Source of the DNA: Leptasterias polaris
Lineage: Eukaryota > Echinodermata > Asteroidea > Forcipulatida > Asteriidae
Direction of reading: 5' to 3'
DNA: 64,000 nucleotides
NCBI GenBank assembly: GCA_037783415.1
Contig: JAZGTN010000009.1
Span: forward strand, 1,302,001-1,366,000
Part shown: one piece after another, positions 37,335-48,913 of the stretch
How positions within the stretch are numbered: position 1 is the stretch's first letter
Layout of the letters: each line of letters starts with the position of its first letter
Program-made: the position numbers and the translations under genes
Notes under the pieces: generated by a model
Seen by the model: the letters and a program-made list of their open reading frames with translations, nothing else
Database searches by the model: none
Told to the model about the DNA's origin: nothing

Positions 37335-37415
37335 GCATTCTTCGTTTACAGTTCTCACCAATGCTCCTCTGAATACAGCCGATCCGAAGATGAAGTGGAT
37401 GTATTACATGACAAG
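37335..37415 (+). other. Possible isolated 81-nt coding exon
   Basis: Strong acceptor TTCATTTTTCTTTCAG|GCAT and donor GACAAG|GTAAGG bound exactly 81 nt. Two frames are open: AFFVYSSHQCSSEYSRSED... (phase 0) and FTVLTNAPLNTADPKMKWM... (phase 2). The protein is not recognised. No partner exon could be linked with confidence. Confidence 0.3.
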
Positions 37416-38398
37416 GTAAGGCCACTATTTGCTTTCATCTAGAATATTTCGTTATTTATCAAGTTTGCTGTGGTGACAATTTAATCAAAAAATAATCAGG
37501 TGAATCTCCAAAATCAAATAATTATATTCTTCGTTTATGTATATTTTTATATTTATTTATTTCTATTTCGTGGCGAATCACTTCTGTTCCATTCAATGTC
37601 ATACATTGAACTGATATATTTATACATACACACACACACACACATAGATATAAACACGCAAATATAAAGAGATAGACTTAAAAATTGCCATGGAAAGAAA
37701 AATAAATTTAGAACAAAGAAATGATGTACTCCAATGTCGTTTTGTTCTTATGAGGCTTTGCCACGCGGGGCCTGCTGTTTAGGCAACGTAGAAGCAACCA
37801 ACTGCACTGCAACCAGAAAAAAAATTATTCAACAGCAAAAAGGAAAATAATCACCCCAAGAAAATAATGAGAAAACTGAAATGTGGTTTAATTTTCTCAT
37901 TGGAGATTGTCTGGAGCGGGTTGCCTGCAAATTGCTTCATGTGACACGGCCTTAAGGTGTATCGTTGTGTCGTGTCCTAAAACCGTCTGCGTCTCTTTCT
38001 GATGATTTTTTTCACAATTTAGTTTCTTTATGTCTCCCGAATGACCACTGTAATGTACTTGTACCATTCCTGCGTTGTAAAAACACTCAGAATCTATTTT
38101 TATCTGAATGAAATCGGTTACGCGACAGACATCATATGAAAAAACTGTACTTTGATATTAAACCTTTTTTTAAACTATGTTAGTTTGGTGTGCAAAGCAG
38201 TTCTTCAATGTTCTCTTTGAAAAACCTCTGCGTCCATATTTGACGATGTTTTCCACAATTTAGTTTCTTTGTGTCTCTTGAATTACCAATGTATATGGTT
38301 AGAACGACTTGTACACCCAAAAACCACACCGAAGACAATTGTTTTAACCTTTTGAAGCGGTTACGACTTATATGACAGATAAACGAAGGCAACTGTAC

Positions 38399-38866
38399 TT
38401 AAAGCTTGGTATTACACAAGGTTCTTTTAATTCTGTCAGTATAGTTCCCCCCAAAGTTCCTTAATTCATTTCTCTTTGAATAAGGAAGGTGAATATTTGG
38501 GGCCTTTACAAACCAACGATCCCGGTCAAAATTATCTGGGCAGTAAAACACCCTCTCATCCCCCCATTCCCCCTCGTTCCATCCCCTCAATGGATGGGAG
38601 AGCAGACCGCGAAACGAGAGCCGCATATTAACCGGTGGCCTAGTGGGTGGGGTCCTGGTGATACTCCGGGCCGCGGGACTGTAAGTTTGGGCTTGGGCTC
38701 CAGCTCTATAGCTTAGCCTTTGGTCAAGGCCTTCGTGTCTTGGACAGCTTTGTAACTTTGTAGCCTCCCCTTCCACTCGCTTAAAAAAAATTTCCAAGCC
38801 ACGAAGGGCTTGACAGAAAGCTAGCTTTGGCTCGGTCATCAATTTAGCACTGTGCTTCAACATCAA
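38399..38866 (-). other. 155-codon GC-rich open frame, unrecognised
   Basis: Minus-strand frame with ATG at 38866 and a stop at 38399-38401, in GC-rich sequence flanked by AT-rich DNA. Notable segments are FFKRVEGEATKLQSCPRHEG, RSITRTPPTRPPVNMRLSF and FYCPDNFDRDRWFVKAPNIH. It lacks introns and reads cleanly, unlike nearby sequence. It could be a processed gene copy, part of an unrecognised mobile element, or antisense of a structured RNA-derived sequence. I cannot assign a function. Confidence 0.3.
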
Positions 38867-39439
38867 ACCGTGCCCGGAGCTGGAAGCTGGAGCGGGGAGC
38901 CCTTGGTGCTGCCCGCACGGTGCCGGCTTCCACGGTTCTTCAGCAAGTTTTTTGTTTTCTAGAATTTGAAACTTATCTCATTGTGGAAACTATGTAAAAA
39001 GCAAAGTTTGCGGCAAGAGAATCAACCGAATACCGCTCCAATGAGTGGTGAGAATTTCGGACATGTTGTTACGTGTTACTGAAAGTGAAATTACTTATTT
39101 TGCAAGCGATGTTTCCTTTGTACTTTCTGAAAAATTATTACTGAATTTCAGTGCAACAGACTGAAACAATTAAAGCAACTGCCATATTATTTTGTCATGC
39201 GCAATAAGGATTATAAACATTCTTGTAAATCAGACCAAAGAGTTTCTCTAAACTGAAAACATTTGATGGAGTTTCACGACTGGTCATTCCTATTCCTCTT
39301 GTTTTCAAAAAAACTACTCAAACCTTCTTTTTTCATTTCATTTTATATCACAATGCTGTTTAAAACAACAGGAATAACAGCTAAATGCTAAATAGATCAT
39401 GGATTACAATTAAAAACAGATGGAAAAGGGAGTTATTCA

Positions 39440-40075
39440 TTCATTAAAGGCAAGGTACCTTAGTAATTACTCCAAAAATGAATGACCAAAAAACTTAATT
39501 AATAACGTACAGAAGGGAGCTGTTGATATAAAACATTGTTAGAAACAACCGCTTTTGAAGTTTTGTAGTTTTAGAGAAAGAGGTACACTGTATTTTTTCA
39601 CTCCAAATTGTGAATCTTAGAAAGGCTTCTTTTCAGCCATCTGAAAGCATACAATTCTATGCAATATGGGTGTTTTTCTAATCTATTATCTTCTTGCAAC
39701 TTCGATGGCCAATTGAGCCCAAGTTTTCTCAAGGTTGTTACTTAAAGGGTTTGCACAACATTGGTAATTGTCAAAGACCGGTATCCACAAAAGCTTGATG
39801 TGACAAACCTGTGAAAGTTTAAGCTAAATCGGTCTTCGAAGTCATGAGAAAAAAGAAGAAAAAACCCCATTAAAAACATTATATGTTTTTACTGTTTTTA
39901 AACATTGTATTTTATCACCAGTGATAAAGACTAATTGTTTTACTCATTTCCTAAAAACTATAGCATTTCAAGCAAAACTTTTCCACCATGGCCATCTTTG
40001 TACCATAAGTTATGTGCAAATCTGTGAACATTTATATTTTCAATCTTACCAATGTTGTACACACCCTCCTGCATG
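39440..40075 (+). repeat. Dispersed repeats, families H and D adjoining
   Basis: The first part (to about 39745) matches family H ('ACAATTCTATGCAATATGGG', 'TTCGATGGCCAATTGAGCCC'). The second matches family D ('AACCTGTGAAAGTTTAAGC', 'CTATAGCATTTCAAGCAAAA', 'CTTACCAATGTTGTACACAC'). Together they probably form one larger non-autonomous element of about 640 bp. Confidence 0.65.
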
Positions 40076-40076
40076 G

Positions 40077-41275
40077 GATTATTATTATTGGTTTATTAAA
40101 AACATTCAAACATCGCAGCCAAAGGCTGAATTGTGTTTAAAATACAACAAGAGTTATTATACAAAATAGATTTTAAAAAGTAGAAAAGATAGAATTATAA
40201 TTATTATACAAAAATAGAAGTATTATCCAATCGGCCTATGACCATAAACAGTAACAAATTTAATAGTTGCACGGTTAAGCAAGCACATATAAAAATACAA
40301 GAAAAATAAATGGGCACAGGCAAGGCAAGCACAATTAATTAGACATTATTATGAACTTTTGTTGAGTGTTTGAAGGAGGGATGGAATGCAACTATTCCTG
40401 TACCGACCTGTCCGACATTTAGGAGGGCACATTTTGTTGGCATTGCGCAAGTTGTTGTTTCTATTTGGTGGGAGCCAGTGCCTGTAGTTTTCAGATTCTA
40501 ACAAGGTCTTTCCAAAATTGATAAATAATTGTTCCAGTCTATCAGTGATGGTAGGTAATTTAAATTCCCGACATATTTCCACATACGATGTTGGTGTGTT
40601 AGGCTGGCCAGCCAGAATAATACGAAGGGCCCTTTTTGTAATCTTTCAAGGGTCATGATGTGGGTTTTAGTGAGTCCAGAATACCAAACAGGACAGGCGT
40701 ATTCGATTGTGGGTCGGACATACATAACACACTGTTAACAGATCATTCACAGAAATAAAACACCGTTTAAGCTGACGTAAAAAGAAGAGTCTACAGTTAA
40801 AATTACCACACATGCTGTTCACTTGGGAATCCCACTTCAAATTACTCTGTATAAAAATACCCAATAATTTTAAACAATCAGTTTGGTTAATTTGAGAATC
40901 TAAAATGTCGAAAGTGGGTAGATCAGGTGGGTTACGTTGGAAACTGATAATCATGTACTGGCATTTGCCGGGATTTAGTTTCATTTTTTTTAAAATCAGT
41001 CCATTGTTGTTAGTCATTGAGTACATTTTGCATGCTGGAACTCTCATTAGGATTAGAGAGGGTCTGACTTAAAGTCAGGTCATCGACATACTTGTAATGT
41101 TTGACCGCTGGAAGATCAGGAACAAAATCATTAATCATTACTAAAAAGGCAATGGACCAAATTTTTGTTCCTTGAGGAACTCCAGCATGCAATCTCTCCC
41201 AAGCAGAAATGTCACCCTTATACCGAACAGCCTGAAGACGATCTGATAAAAAACTACTACACCAAGTATACCCTA
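40077..41275 (-). pseudogene. Degenerate non-LTR reverse transcriptase, minus strand
   Basis: Read on the minus strand from 41275: SFLSDRLQAVRYKGDISAWE, RLHAGVPQGTK, FLVMINDFVPDLP, HYKYVDDLTLSQT (YVDD catalytic box), LKLNPGKCQYMIISF, TDCLKLLGIFIQSNLKWD and RPTIEYACPVWYSGLT. Frameshifts separate the pieces. The 3' end has a short UTR and an (AAT)n-type tail at about 40077-40095. This is a 5'-truncated CR1/L2-type LINE copy, a different family from the element in COG8 intron 2 (YVDD instead of FADD). Confidence 0.85.
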
Positions 41276-41994
41276 CCTTTTAAGATATTTCAAAATGGCT
41301 GAATTGAGTGATTAAAAAGGAATATACCAAATACAACACATGAAACATTCAAAGTTGTTAAAAAGTTACATTCAACAAACTACATTCAAAATGAAAAAGA
41401 AATTGCACAAAAATAAATATATTTTTAAATATCAAACATCAATTTGTAATAACAATGTTCAGTTGTAGCGTTTATTCTTAATTAATAGTCAGAGTTATAG
41501 TCTGAAAGATAAAACAATAGTATTCAAGAAAATTATCATAAAGGATGGAACATCGTGAGTTTTGGGGAGAACATTCATTCCATCTCTCTAGTATTGAGAA
41601 AATTATATCATAAAGGGATGAGAACTGAGTTGCATTGAACAAATGTTTTCGAACATTGCAGTTACTTCGAAATAAAATGTACACGTATCCTATCACTTCA
41701 AACTGGCTCCACTGATTACCAGAAGCCCATAGGAGTTGCATTAAGCTAGGGTTTGTTTAAGGATTTTTGTAAGAAAAGTCAAATAATTGGACTTGGCAAA
41801 AGCGTGAGGTCTTCTCAAAATTTTGCCATAAAAACATGAACAATGAAATAAGTTATTTTGTGTAAAAGTACACACAAACCTTTGCAAGCTTTGGAGCCGG
41901 AAGTATAGCAAAAACCTTTGGCCTGCAGAATATACGCGCGCGTGTAAAAAAAAATAACGCAATTATTTATCAATTATTTAATTTCGAGTTATGC

Positions 41995-42180
41995 AAAGGG
42001 GTCTATTTTAGACCCCATTGCATAACGCGAAACGCTACCGGGACGCTGATGTTATGCGCTCATTTATACGCACAAAGAACACCTAATCGTCCAATGATAT
42101 GCCTCCTTGGCCTCAGTGAGGGCGCTTTTTTAGAGTGTGACGTCATATGTAGGGGTCTATAATAATTTATGCAAGCTCTT
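41995..42180. mobile_element. Possible MITE with GGGGTCTAT ends and a CRE-like site
   Basis: Starts 'GGGGTCTATTTTAGACCCC', itself a hairpin, and ends 'GTAGGGGTCTATAATAA'. The right part has 'GTGAGGGCGC' and 'GTGACGTCATATG', which correspond in reverse to 57000-57060. Element status is tentative. Confidence 0.4.
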
Positions 42181-42432
42181 CCTCTAGGGAGCTGTGTACA
42201 ATTGTACCTGCACTGTTCGCGGCTCTGTTGGTCTGTGGTGCGTTGTCAAAATTAGCTCTGGACCGCAGGCTCAAGCCAGTAAACTCACTACCAGACGGGT
42301 GCACCACACTAAATAAGTTCCCTCATTGTCTCGTTCTCGATATATATATTTAAAAAACAGCTCTCGAAAAGGACATTTGTCTCTTTTCGGCAATCTAACG
42401 ACATTTTGAGACCATAGCATTAATTGGGATCA

Positions 42433-42665
42433 GGTTGGCTCAGTGGTTTCTTTCCCTGCCTTTCACCTCTGTGGACCCCGGTTCGAATCTAACCTCAGAC
42501 TGGAGCGTTGTATGTGAATTGGGTTTTTAGTCCCAACCCTAATTGCTTGTACTTTAACCATTGGGGTTTTCCTCCCACATCTAAAACTGGAAGAATTCGT
42601 CTCGTTTCCTATTTATCTTGTTATTGGCGCTAATCGTGCTGTTGGATGTCGAATAAAACATAAAT
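42433..42665 (+). mobile_element. tRNA-derived SINE, family 3
   Basis: Head 'GGTTGGCTCAGTGGTTTC' and B box 'CCCCGGTTCGAATC', body 'GAATTGGGTTTTTAGTCCC', ending in an (AAATAAAT) tail. Partner of 11033-11200 and more complete at its 3' end. Confidence 0.7.
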
Positions 42666-43239
42666 AAATACATAAATAAATACATTTAACGATCTTTGAA
42701 CTTATTTGGGTATCCTTTTGAACCATGTTGGAACAAATACATACTAAGTAAATATAATTGTCCATAGATAAATGAGTCCGAATTGCTACATGTTTTTGTT
42801 GTTTTAAAGAGTCATCGCCTCCCAACTAAAAAATTGAAAAGAATTGCGTATACGATCGTTTACAATTGTGTCTCCATGATTGTTTCTTTTCAACTTGTGA
42901 GAAACTTTTTAAACAATTGTTTTTTTCTTTTTTTCTTTTTGAAGTAGCAGAAGATCAGACCAACTACTCATAAATAAATGTCATTTTGCCAACGAATAAA
43001 GGGCTAAAGCATTTCTCTTTTGATCAGCGCATGGGGCACCGGCGATCAAACAGAAACTCTTCAAAAATGTCCCCAGCAGCGGCTCGTATGGAATGCGCAC
43101 AGGAATGTATCTATTGTTCTTTGATCTACAAAACGATTGTTTATTTTTTTATGTCTAGACCAGAAATACAATGGCATTACACTCGAGGTTTTCTTGGTTG
43201 TAAAACCGTACGTTACTCACCATTCAAACCCGCTTAAAT

Positions 43240-43605
43240 GGAGGGTATTACTCCAAAAATGTATTGCCATAAAAACTTATTTGGTAGAGAGCACTGGAGA
43301 ACTGTTGATATTATAAAACATTGTTAGAAACGACACCCTTTATACTCAAATTGTAGGTAAGAGGTAACTTTTCACCCCCAAATTTGAACATAAGAAAGGC
43401 TTCATGTCATTTCTAAAGCATCTTTATAAAAACACACAATTCTATGCAATTGGTGGTTTTTCTTTCATTATTTGCGAGCAATTTCGATGACCAATTGAGC
43501 CCAAATGTTCACGGGTTTGTTATTATATGCATATGTTGGGATGCACCAAGTGAGGATACTGGTCTTTGACAATTACCAAAAGTATACCCTGCCTATAACG
43601 GGAGG
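43240..43605 (+). repeat. Dispersed repeat family H
   Basis: 'GGTAACTTTTCACCCCCAAA', 'CACAATTCTATGCAATTGG', 'TTTCGATGACCAATTGAGCC', 'TGCACCAAGTGAGGATACTG' and 'GACAATTACCAAAAGTATAC'. Closely similar to 60005-60385. Confidence 0.7.
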
Positions 43606-44087
43606 GTCATAGATAGGTTGTTAGTCAACGTATAAAACTGAATTGTCAATATACAATAAAAGGCACTTGTACAAATTTCAGCTGAATAAATTGTTTACTT
43701 GTAGAGATAAACAAACAAACAAAAAAACAAAAACAAAACAAAGTACACTGTCTTGATATTTTCATCAAGAACGTCGAACCCATCCACTTCTAGTGAGGTG
43801 ACGCGGGCACCAGCCGCAACTCCAGGCGCAGGATTCAAAAACAGACACCACGGACAGTTGAATCATCAAAAGTTGCCTTGATGTGAAGAGATTCACATTT
43901 GTTGACATAAATGTTATTGATTTCTAAGCAATGGGGGCATTTTGCAGGGTGTTTACTATACGATCTTTATAGCAAGTAAGCTTTTTTGGAGTTGTTCCCT
44001 AAAAATGACCCTATATACTTTTAACAGCAAATGGGTTTTATTTTATTATAATGTATATTGTACACGGCAGTTTACGGTTGAATGGCT

Positions 44088-44285
44088 TCTGACTGGCACC
44101 CTCCGAACAAGGATGTTGACAAAATAGGGAGACCGCCAGCATAGGGCTAGATAGCTCAGTTGGTAGAGCGCCGGCATGTTAATCCGGAGGTCGTTGGTTA
44201 AAATCCCGCTCAAGTCAATTTTTCTTAGTTCAACCCAAAATCATTTAAAATTTACCCAGTCGGTTTCCCTTGTGGTTTATTATAT
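44088..44285 (+). mobile_element. tRNA-Asn-like SINE, family 1
   Basis: 'GGCTTCTGACTGGCACCCTC' leader, head 'GATAGCTCAGTTGGTAGAGC', 'CATGTTAATCC' (GTT anticodon position), damaged B box 'GTTGGTTAAAATCCC', tail 'GGTTTCCCTTGTGGTTTATT'. Confidence 0.8.
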
Positions 44286-44689
44286 AATATATATTGAATG
44301 CAGCCCACCACGTCAAGGGATGCTGTTGGAATCCTCTGTCACCCCACATAATGTTGATGGGTTCGACATTCTTTATGAAAAAGGTATATATTTTTTTTAT
44401 TCTGTTTTCTCAACAAGTATAGAGACCGTTGCAGCTGAAAACTTTTATAATATAATAATAATAATAATGAACATTTATAACGCGCCATGTCTGTCAGACT
44501 TGACACTCCTGGCGCAAATGAGAGACTGGCCAAAAATAGTATGAACTAAAACAACAACCAATTAAGTTAGGAACTACGGAAAAGGTGGGTTTTTAATTGA
44601 ATTTTGCATTTTGCACATGTGGTTTCTTTTCTGAGTTCAGTAGGGAGTCTGTTCCAGAGTCTTTACAGATGACTTTTATTGTAACTTTC

Positions 44690-45540
44690 TTGATAGTTGT
44701 CCGGAATCCGGGTCAGTGGTAGTTTGTAGAGTGTACTGGCGCTCACCGAAAAAAACCTTTCTAATAGAAGAACTCGTATCGTACTTGTTCCAAACTCACA
44801 TAAACATACTCGTATGCGTAGGCCCTCTACTGCTACACACTGGGGGAAAAGAACTCGTACCCATACAGGAAAATACTCGAAGTAAATAACCGAAAAGTAT
44901 TGCAATCGTTAGTGTTACTCGTTCCAAACTCACATAAAATGTCTCGTACTGCCACTCACTGGGGAAAAGAACTCGTACTCGAAGAAAAAATACTCGTTGT
45001 TCTTTACTCTTACTATGGAAATTTATCAAAGTACAACTCACATAAAAGTACCTATAGATAGGTTGCAATATGACGTAAATCGGCCATCTTTACGGGCAAT
45101 TTGGAACACACAGTCATACGTTACGCGTGAGAACGGCGTGCAGCACGCGCACATTTCACAAAACTCATTGCGTGATTGGTCAGTGAATGGCGCGGCTGCG
45201 TTAATAATTTGAGCGCTTGACGCGCCTGCAAGCCAAAATGCGATTTGCCCGTAAAGATGGCGTCTACTGGGAACTATCTATTGCTACACACTGGGGAAAA
45301 TACTCGTATTCACACAAAAATACTCGAAATCACACTTTCTGATATACGTGTACTTAATCGAAAAGTATTGCAACCGTTATTGTTACTCGTTCCAAACTCA
45401 CATAAAATGTCTCGTACTGCGACCCACTTCGGAAAAGATCTCGTACTGCGACCCATGGGGAAAAGGTCTCGCCCTCGTACTGTTTTACTCTTATTGTGAA
45501 ACCTATCGATAAAAGTACCGTAAAATATAGAGATCACGGC
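44690..45540. repeat. Degenerate duplicated ACTCGTA-rich repeat interrupted by a MITE
   Basis: 'GTTACTCGTTCCAAACTCAC', 'ATAAAATGTCTCGTACTG' and 'CGAAAAGTATTGCAA' recur in two blocks on either side of the family C MITE at 45053-45281. The two blocks read as one array split by the insertion. ORFs through it are repeat by-products. Confidence 0.7.
45053..45281. mobile_element. 230-bp MITE, family C (copy 2)
   Basis: Near-identical to 18725-18954: starts TATAGATAGG, contains 'GTTACGCGTGAGAACGGCGT' and ends 'AAGATGGCGTCTACTGGGAA' then CTATCTA. Nested in the ACTCGTA-rich repeat. Confidence 0.9.
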
Positions 45541-45585
45541 GAGTGGAGGTTCGTGAAGGCGCAATAATAATAATAATAATAATAA

Positions 45586-46827
45586 TATAGGTTTTCTCGG
45601 TCAAATTCAGCAAATGAGCAGCCGATTTCATTTTCGTGCGTTCGAATTAAAGCTATTTTGCCTCTCCAGTTGTTACTGCGTTTCAAATTCAGAATTCGGC
45701 CATTCAATTTAGTTTTGAGGCATTCAAATTCCTTTAGCACTGTGTTCAATTTAGCATATCGTCATTCTTTTTCGTGACACTAAATCATCATTCAATTTAG
45801 CAAAGCTGGTTCGACTGGAGTTTTTTACTGATTTATTTTTTTCAATTTCGTAAAGAGCCAATCAATTTCGCTAAATGAGAATTCAAATAAGTACGACTTA
45901 AGAAATACAAATAAACAGATAAACTTTAATTCACTTTAATTCAGGCAAACCTTATTTTCTTTAGTTAGGCCTATGTTTCCAGTACACTTTACATGGGGCC
46001 CTTGAGGTTTTTTTCTTCTTCTTTGTTTTCTTCTTTATTTTATTTTTTATTTTATTTTTTTGGGGGGGATCTTTGGTTAACTGACCGAGACCTAATTTGT
46101 TTTTGTGTCTGAATGGGTTGTTTCTTTATGTTTATTTTTTATTATTTTTTGTTTCATTGTTGATGTTGTTTCTTCCTCAACCATCAATCTGTTGGCGTGC
46201 CAGACATCTTGGCATATACGTTTGGGTATGGTTGTACCACTGCATGCACTTCACTTGGGTGATGGCATCAACGCTCTGAATGGCTGCTTGTTGAAGGAGA
46301 TTGCACCTCCACTGCTGCATGTTCATTCCTGCTTGTTGGGCAGCCTGTCTGTCTCCGACACGTTGTTGCCACTCAGGTAACCCAAGGATGCGTTTAACTG
46401 CAGCCTTGAATGCAGAGTGTGCCATCTCCGTGCTGTTCAGGAATGGGGAGTAGGGACCACGAGCTGCCATTTCTAGTTAAACTAGTGCCAATAAGTTAAC
46501 CCTATTTATGCCCTTAACATTCGAAAGGAAACAAAAGTTTAACAGAGCGTTTTTTAGATTGTACAAATTCCCGAAATGACTGCCCATAAATGAATTTGAA
46601 TGACTAAACACACGCCTCAAAAAGTTCCTGCGAATTTGAATGCTGCTTTGTTGAATTGTAAAATTGAAAGATTATTTTGTTAAATCGAATGACACAACAG
46701 AACATTTGACTAGTCATAAAACGAAATCGAATGACCCTTTTCAGTAGCATTCGATTTCGCGCGAAATAGAATAGCGTCGTGGTTAAATTGGCTGCTCATT
46801 TGCCGAAATTGACCGAGAAAACCTATA
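45586..46827 (-). mobile_element. 1.24-kb Tc1/mariner/IS630-type transposon with 43-bp inverted ends
   Basis: Terminal inverted repeats 'TATAGGTTTTCTCGGTCAA...GCAAATGAGCAGCC' pair at about 40 of 43 positions (45586-45628 and 46785-46827). TA at the ends fits a TA target duplication. Subterminal regions repeat 'CATTCAATTT'/'CATTCGATTTCG' words many times. It carries one minus-strand ORF with a DDE C-terminal segment and no other transposase part. Confidence 0.8.
46177..46470 (-). CDS. C-terminal DDE (IS630/Tc1-type) transposase fragment, 97 aa
   Basis: Clean ORF starting ATG at 46470. It opens MAARGPYSPFLNSTEMAHSA, matching the 'PPYSPFLNPIE' signature around the last catalytic Glu of DDE transposases in this superfamily, then AFKAAVKR, and ends WYNHTQTYMPRCLARQQIDG. 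A full transposase would be about 300-350 aa, so the DNA-binding part and both catalytic Asp residues are absent. 'TTTAACTAG|AAATGG' just upstream could be an acceptor, so it might once have been a last exon. Alone it cannot catalyse transposition. Confidence 0.7.
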   Translation of the reverse strand: MAARGPYSPFLNSTEMAHSAFKAAVKRILGLPEWQQRVGDRQAAQQAGMNMQQWRCNLLQQAAIQSVDAITQVKCMQWYNHTQTYMPRCLARQQIDG

Positions 46828-46829
46828 CT

Positions 46830-47160
46830 TTATTCAGGCAATAAGAACAATACAAGCAAAATATCACAAAAAGCAAGATAAAAATAAGAATACAAATTAA
46901 ATAACCCGCCCCACCCCAATATACAGCATGGATAAAATTTTAAGTGAAAACATACAAAATAAGCAAGGCAAAGATAGAGCACACAAAAAGGGAACACAAC
47001 AAATAAAAGAACAACAAACCAGGGAAAACAGGCAAAACAAAAGGGCTGCCTAGGAGAAAGACAAAAGTGAATGTAGGCCGATCCGTCACCTCTTGGGCCG
47101 TCAGTTCGTTCCCACCACCCCGTCCGCCACTCCTTCTAGATACTGCAGTCATTTTTCTTG
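46830..47160. other. A-rich sequence resembling a retroelement 3' end
   Basis: Begins 'TTTATTCAGGCAATAAGAAC' and continues as CAAAA-rich sequence with 'CCACCCCAATATACAGCATG'. A similar layout (ATTCAGGCATATCACAATAC... CCACCCCAATATGTACAGCA) is at 55745-55960. They look like minus-strand 3' UTRs of the same retroelement family. Confidence 0.45.
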
Positions 47161-47804
47161 TTAAGCCGTTATCGGTACACCACTCTTAATCATCGATACA
47201 CTGATAAGAGGTGATAGCTTATCGAACAAACATGCTGGCCACAAAATACTCGTCATTACCAGAGTCCCTTCAGCTTTCTGCAAGTCCGAAAAAAGAAAAA
47301 CAAATACAAAACCAATCGTAAAAATGGTTTGTTTATTTCAAAAAATTCGAAAGACCTCACAATCAGAAGATTAAATTGCGTCGACATTCACATGGGTCAA
47401 TTAAAAGCACATTTGAAGGTTCCAAAATACTGTGTACAACACAAAGCAATTACTTTCGCTCTTTCCAATAAAACAAGTCTATCGTCAATTTTGCCAAAAT
47501 GCATAGACTGTCTTTATACAACATGCTGCAAGTTTTACATATTCTCGAATTAATGCAAAGTAGGCCTAATGTCTTTTACTTACATGTTCTCAAAGTGGCA
47601 TTGTATAAAGTTGGCTTGTATTTTTGCAGTGGTTTTGGGTTGATGGACCTCTTGATTGTAACTTGGTGTATGGCATTGCTCCCATTAAGCTAAGCATTCC
47701 AACAATTTTACTCCTTCTGATACTCTTTCAATTTCACTCTTAAAACTCCTAGGTCGGAATTGAATGGATCCGGATTTCGGATCCCAGGCAACTGACCCAC
47801 TAAG

Positions 47805-48120
47805 TCTTCACATATTTGCACATAACTTACATGGTATAAAGATGGTCATGGTGGAAAACTTCCCTTGAAATATTTTTGCTTGAAATGCTATAGTTTTTAG
47901 GAAATGAGTAAAACAATTAGTCCTATGACTGGGAGTGATAAAATCCGATGTTTGAAAACAGTGAAAACATAATTATAATGGGGGTTTTCTCTGTTTTCTC
48001 ATGACTCCGAAACTGATTTAGCTTAAACGTTCACAGGTTTGTTGTTTCATATGTTGGGTCACATCAAGTGTGGACACTGGTCTTTGACAATTACTAATGT
48101 TGTACATTGTCTTTAAAGCA
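47805..48120 (-). repeat. Dispersed repeat family D, minus orientation
   Basis: 'AAAGATGGTCATGGTGGAAA', 'CTTGAAATGCTATAGTTTTT' and 'AGGAAATGAGTAAAACAATT' are the reverse complement of 39740-40075. It continues to 'GTCTTTGACAATTACTAATG'. Confidence 0.7.
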
Positions 48121-48496
48121 GCTTGAACGAAAACGGTAACAAGTGATCTTTACTGAAACTCACTTAGAATGTTTTCCATCAATAAGGAAATTGAGTTCAC
48201 ATGACATTAAACAGATTTTAATTGTGTAAAAACCCAAAATCATTTTGAATACCCTTCGCCGATGTTTACACGTTGAATATGCACTTCAAATTATTCTCGC
48301 CAACACACACACATTCTGGGTTCAATTTCGATGTTCATTATTGTGGCATTGCTCTCTAATACCCATTGTGACAAGCACCCCATCAGTAGGGTGCCACCAC
48401 AACCATTTACTTAATCCCCGCTGCAAGTATTAAGCCTGCGACAAATGAAATATCAAAATGTAGGCCTAACTTTATTTTAAAAAAAACCAAAAAACT

Positions 48497-48612
48497 AATA
48501 AACCACAAGGGAAACTGACTGGGTAAATTTTAAATGATTTTGGGTTGAACAAAGAAAAATTGACTAGAGCGGGATTTGAATCAACGACCTCCGGAACGTT
48601 AATCCGGTCGCA
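48497..48612 (-). mobile_element. 5'-truncated tRNA-Asn-like SINE, family 1
   Basis: On this strand: 'TAATAAACCACAAGGGAAAC', 'AAATTTTAAATGATTTTGGG', 'GCGGGATTTGAATCAACGAC' (B box) and 'CCTCCGGAACGTTAATCC'. Sequence stops matching within the anticodon arm. Confidence 0.75.
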
Positions 48613-48680
48613 TACCCGTAAAGGTAAGGTATAGGCCTATACTTTTGGTTACTCCGTAAGTAAATGCAGGGGGAAATTGG

Positions 48681-48913
48681 AATTTACACCGTAATATGGT
48701 TTTAAATAGCACTAATTTCTGCCAACACAATTCCATTAGTGTTATTTTAACACCCGGTGGTGTTAATGATGATTCTCTCTTGGATATATGATGTATGATG
48801 TAGGTGTGTGTGGGGTGGGTCCATTAAACTCCTAAAATAAGCCTCTTCTGAAAGGTTCACGCTCGCCTATAGGTGACAACACGTCAAATTTAACACCCCA
48901 GTTTTTTCAGTGT
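48681..48913. mobile_element. MITE family G
   Basis: 'TTACACCGTAATATGGTTTT', 'GTGTTATTTTAACACCCGGT', 'TAGGTGACAACACGTCAAAT' and end 'CAGTTTTTTCAGTG'. An extra segment around 48790-48860 sets it apart from the 29596 copy. Confidence 0.6.

Noticed and set aside
44997..45212. ORFs in the 45-kb and 56.5-kb MITEs
   Set aside because: The same translation appears in each family C copy, in either orientation; it is non-coding MITE sequence.
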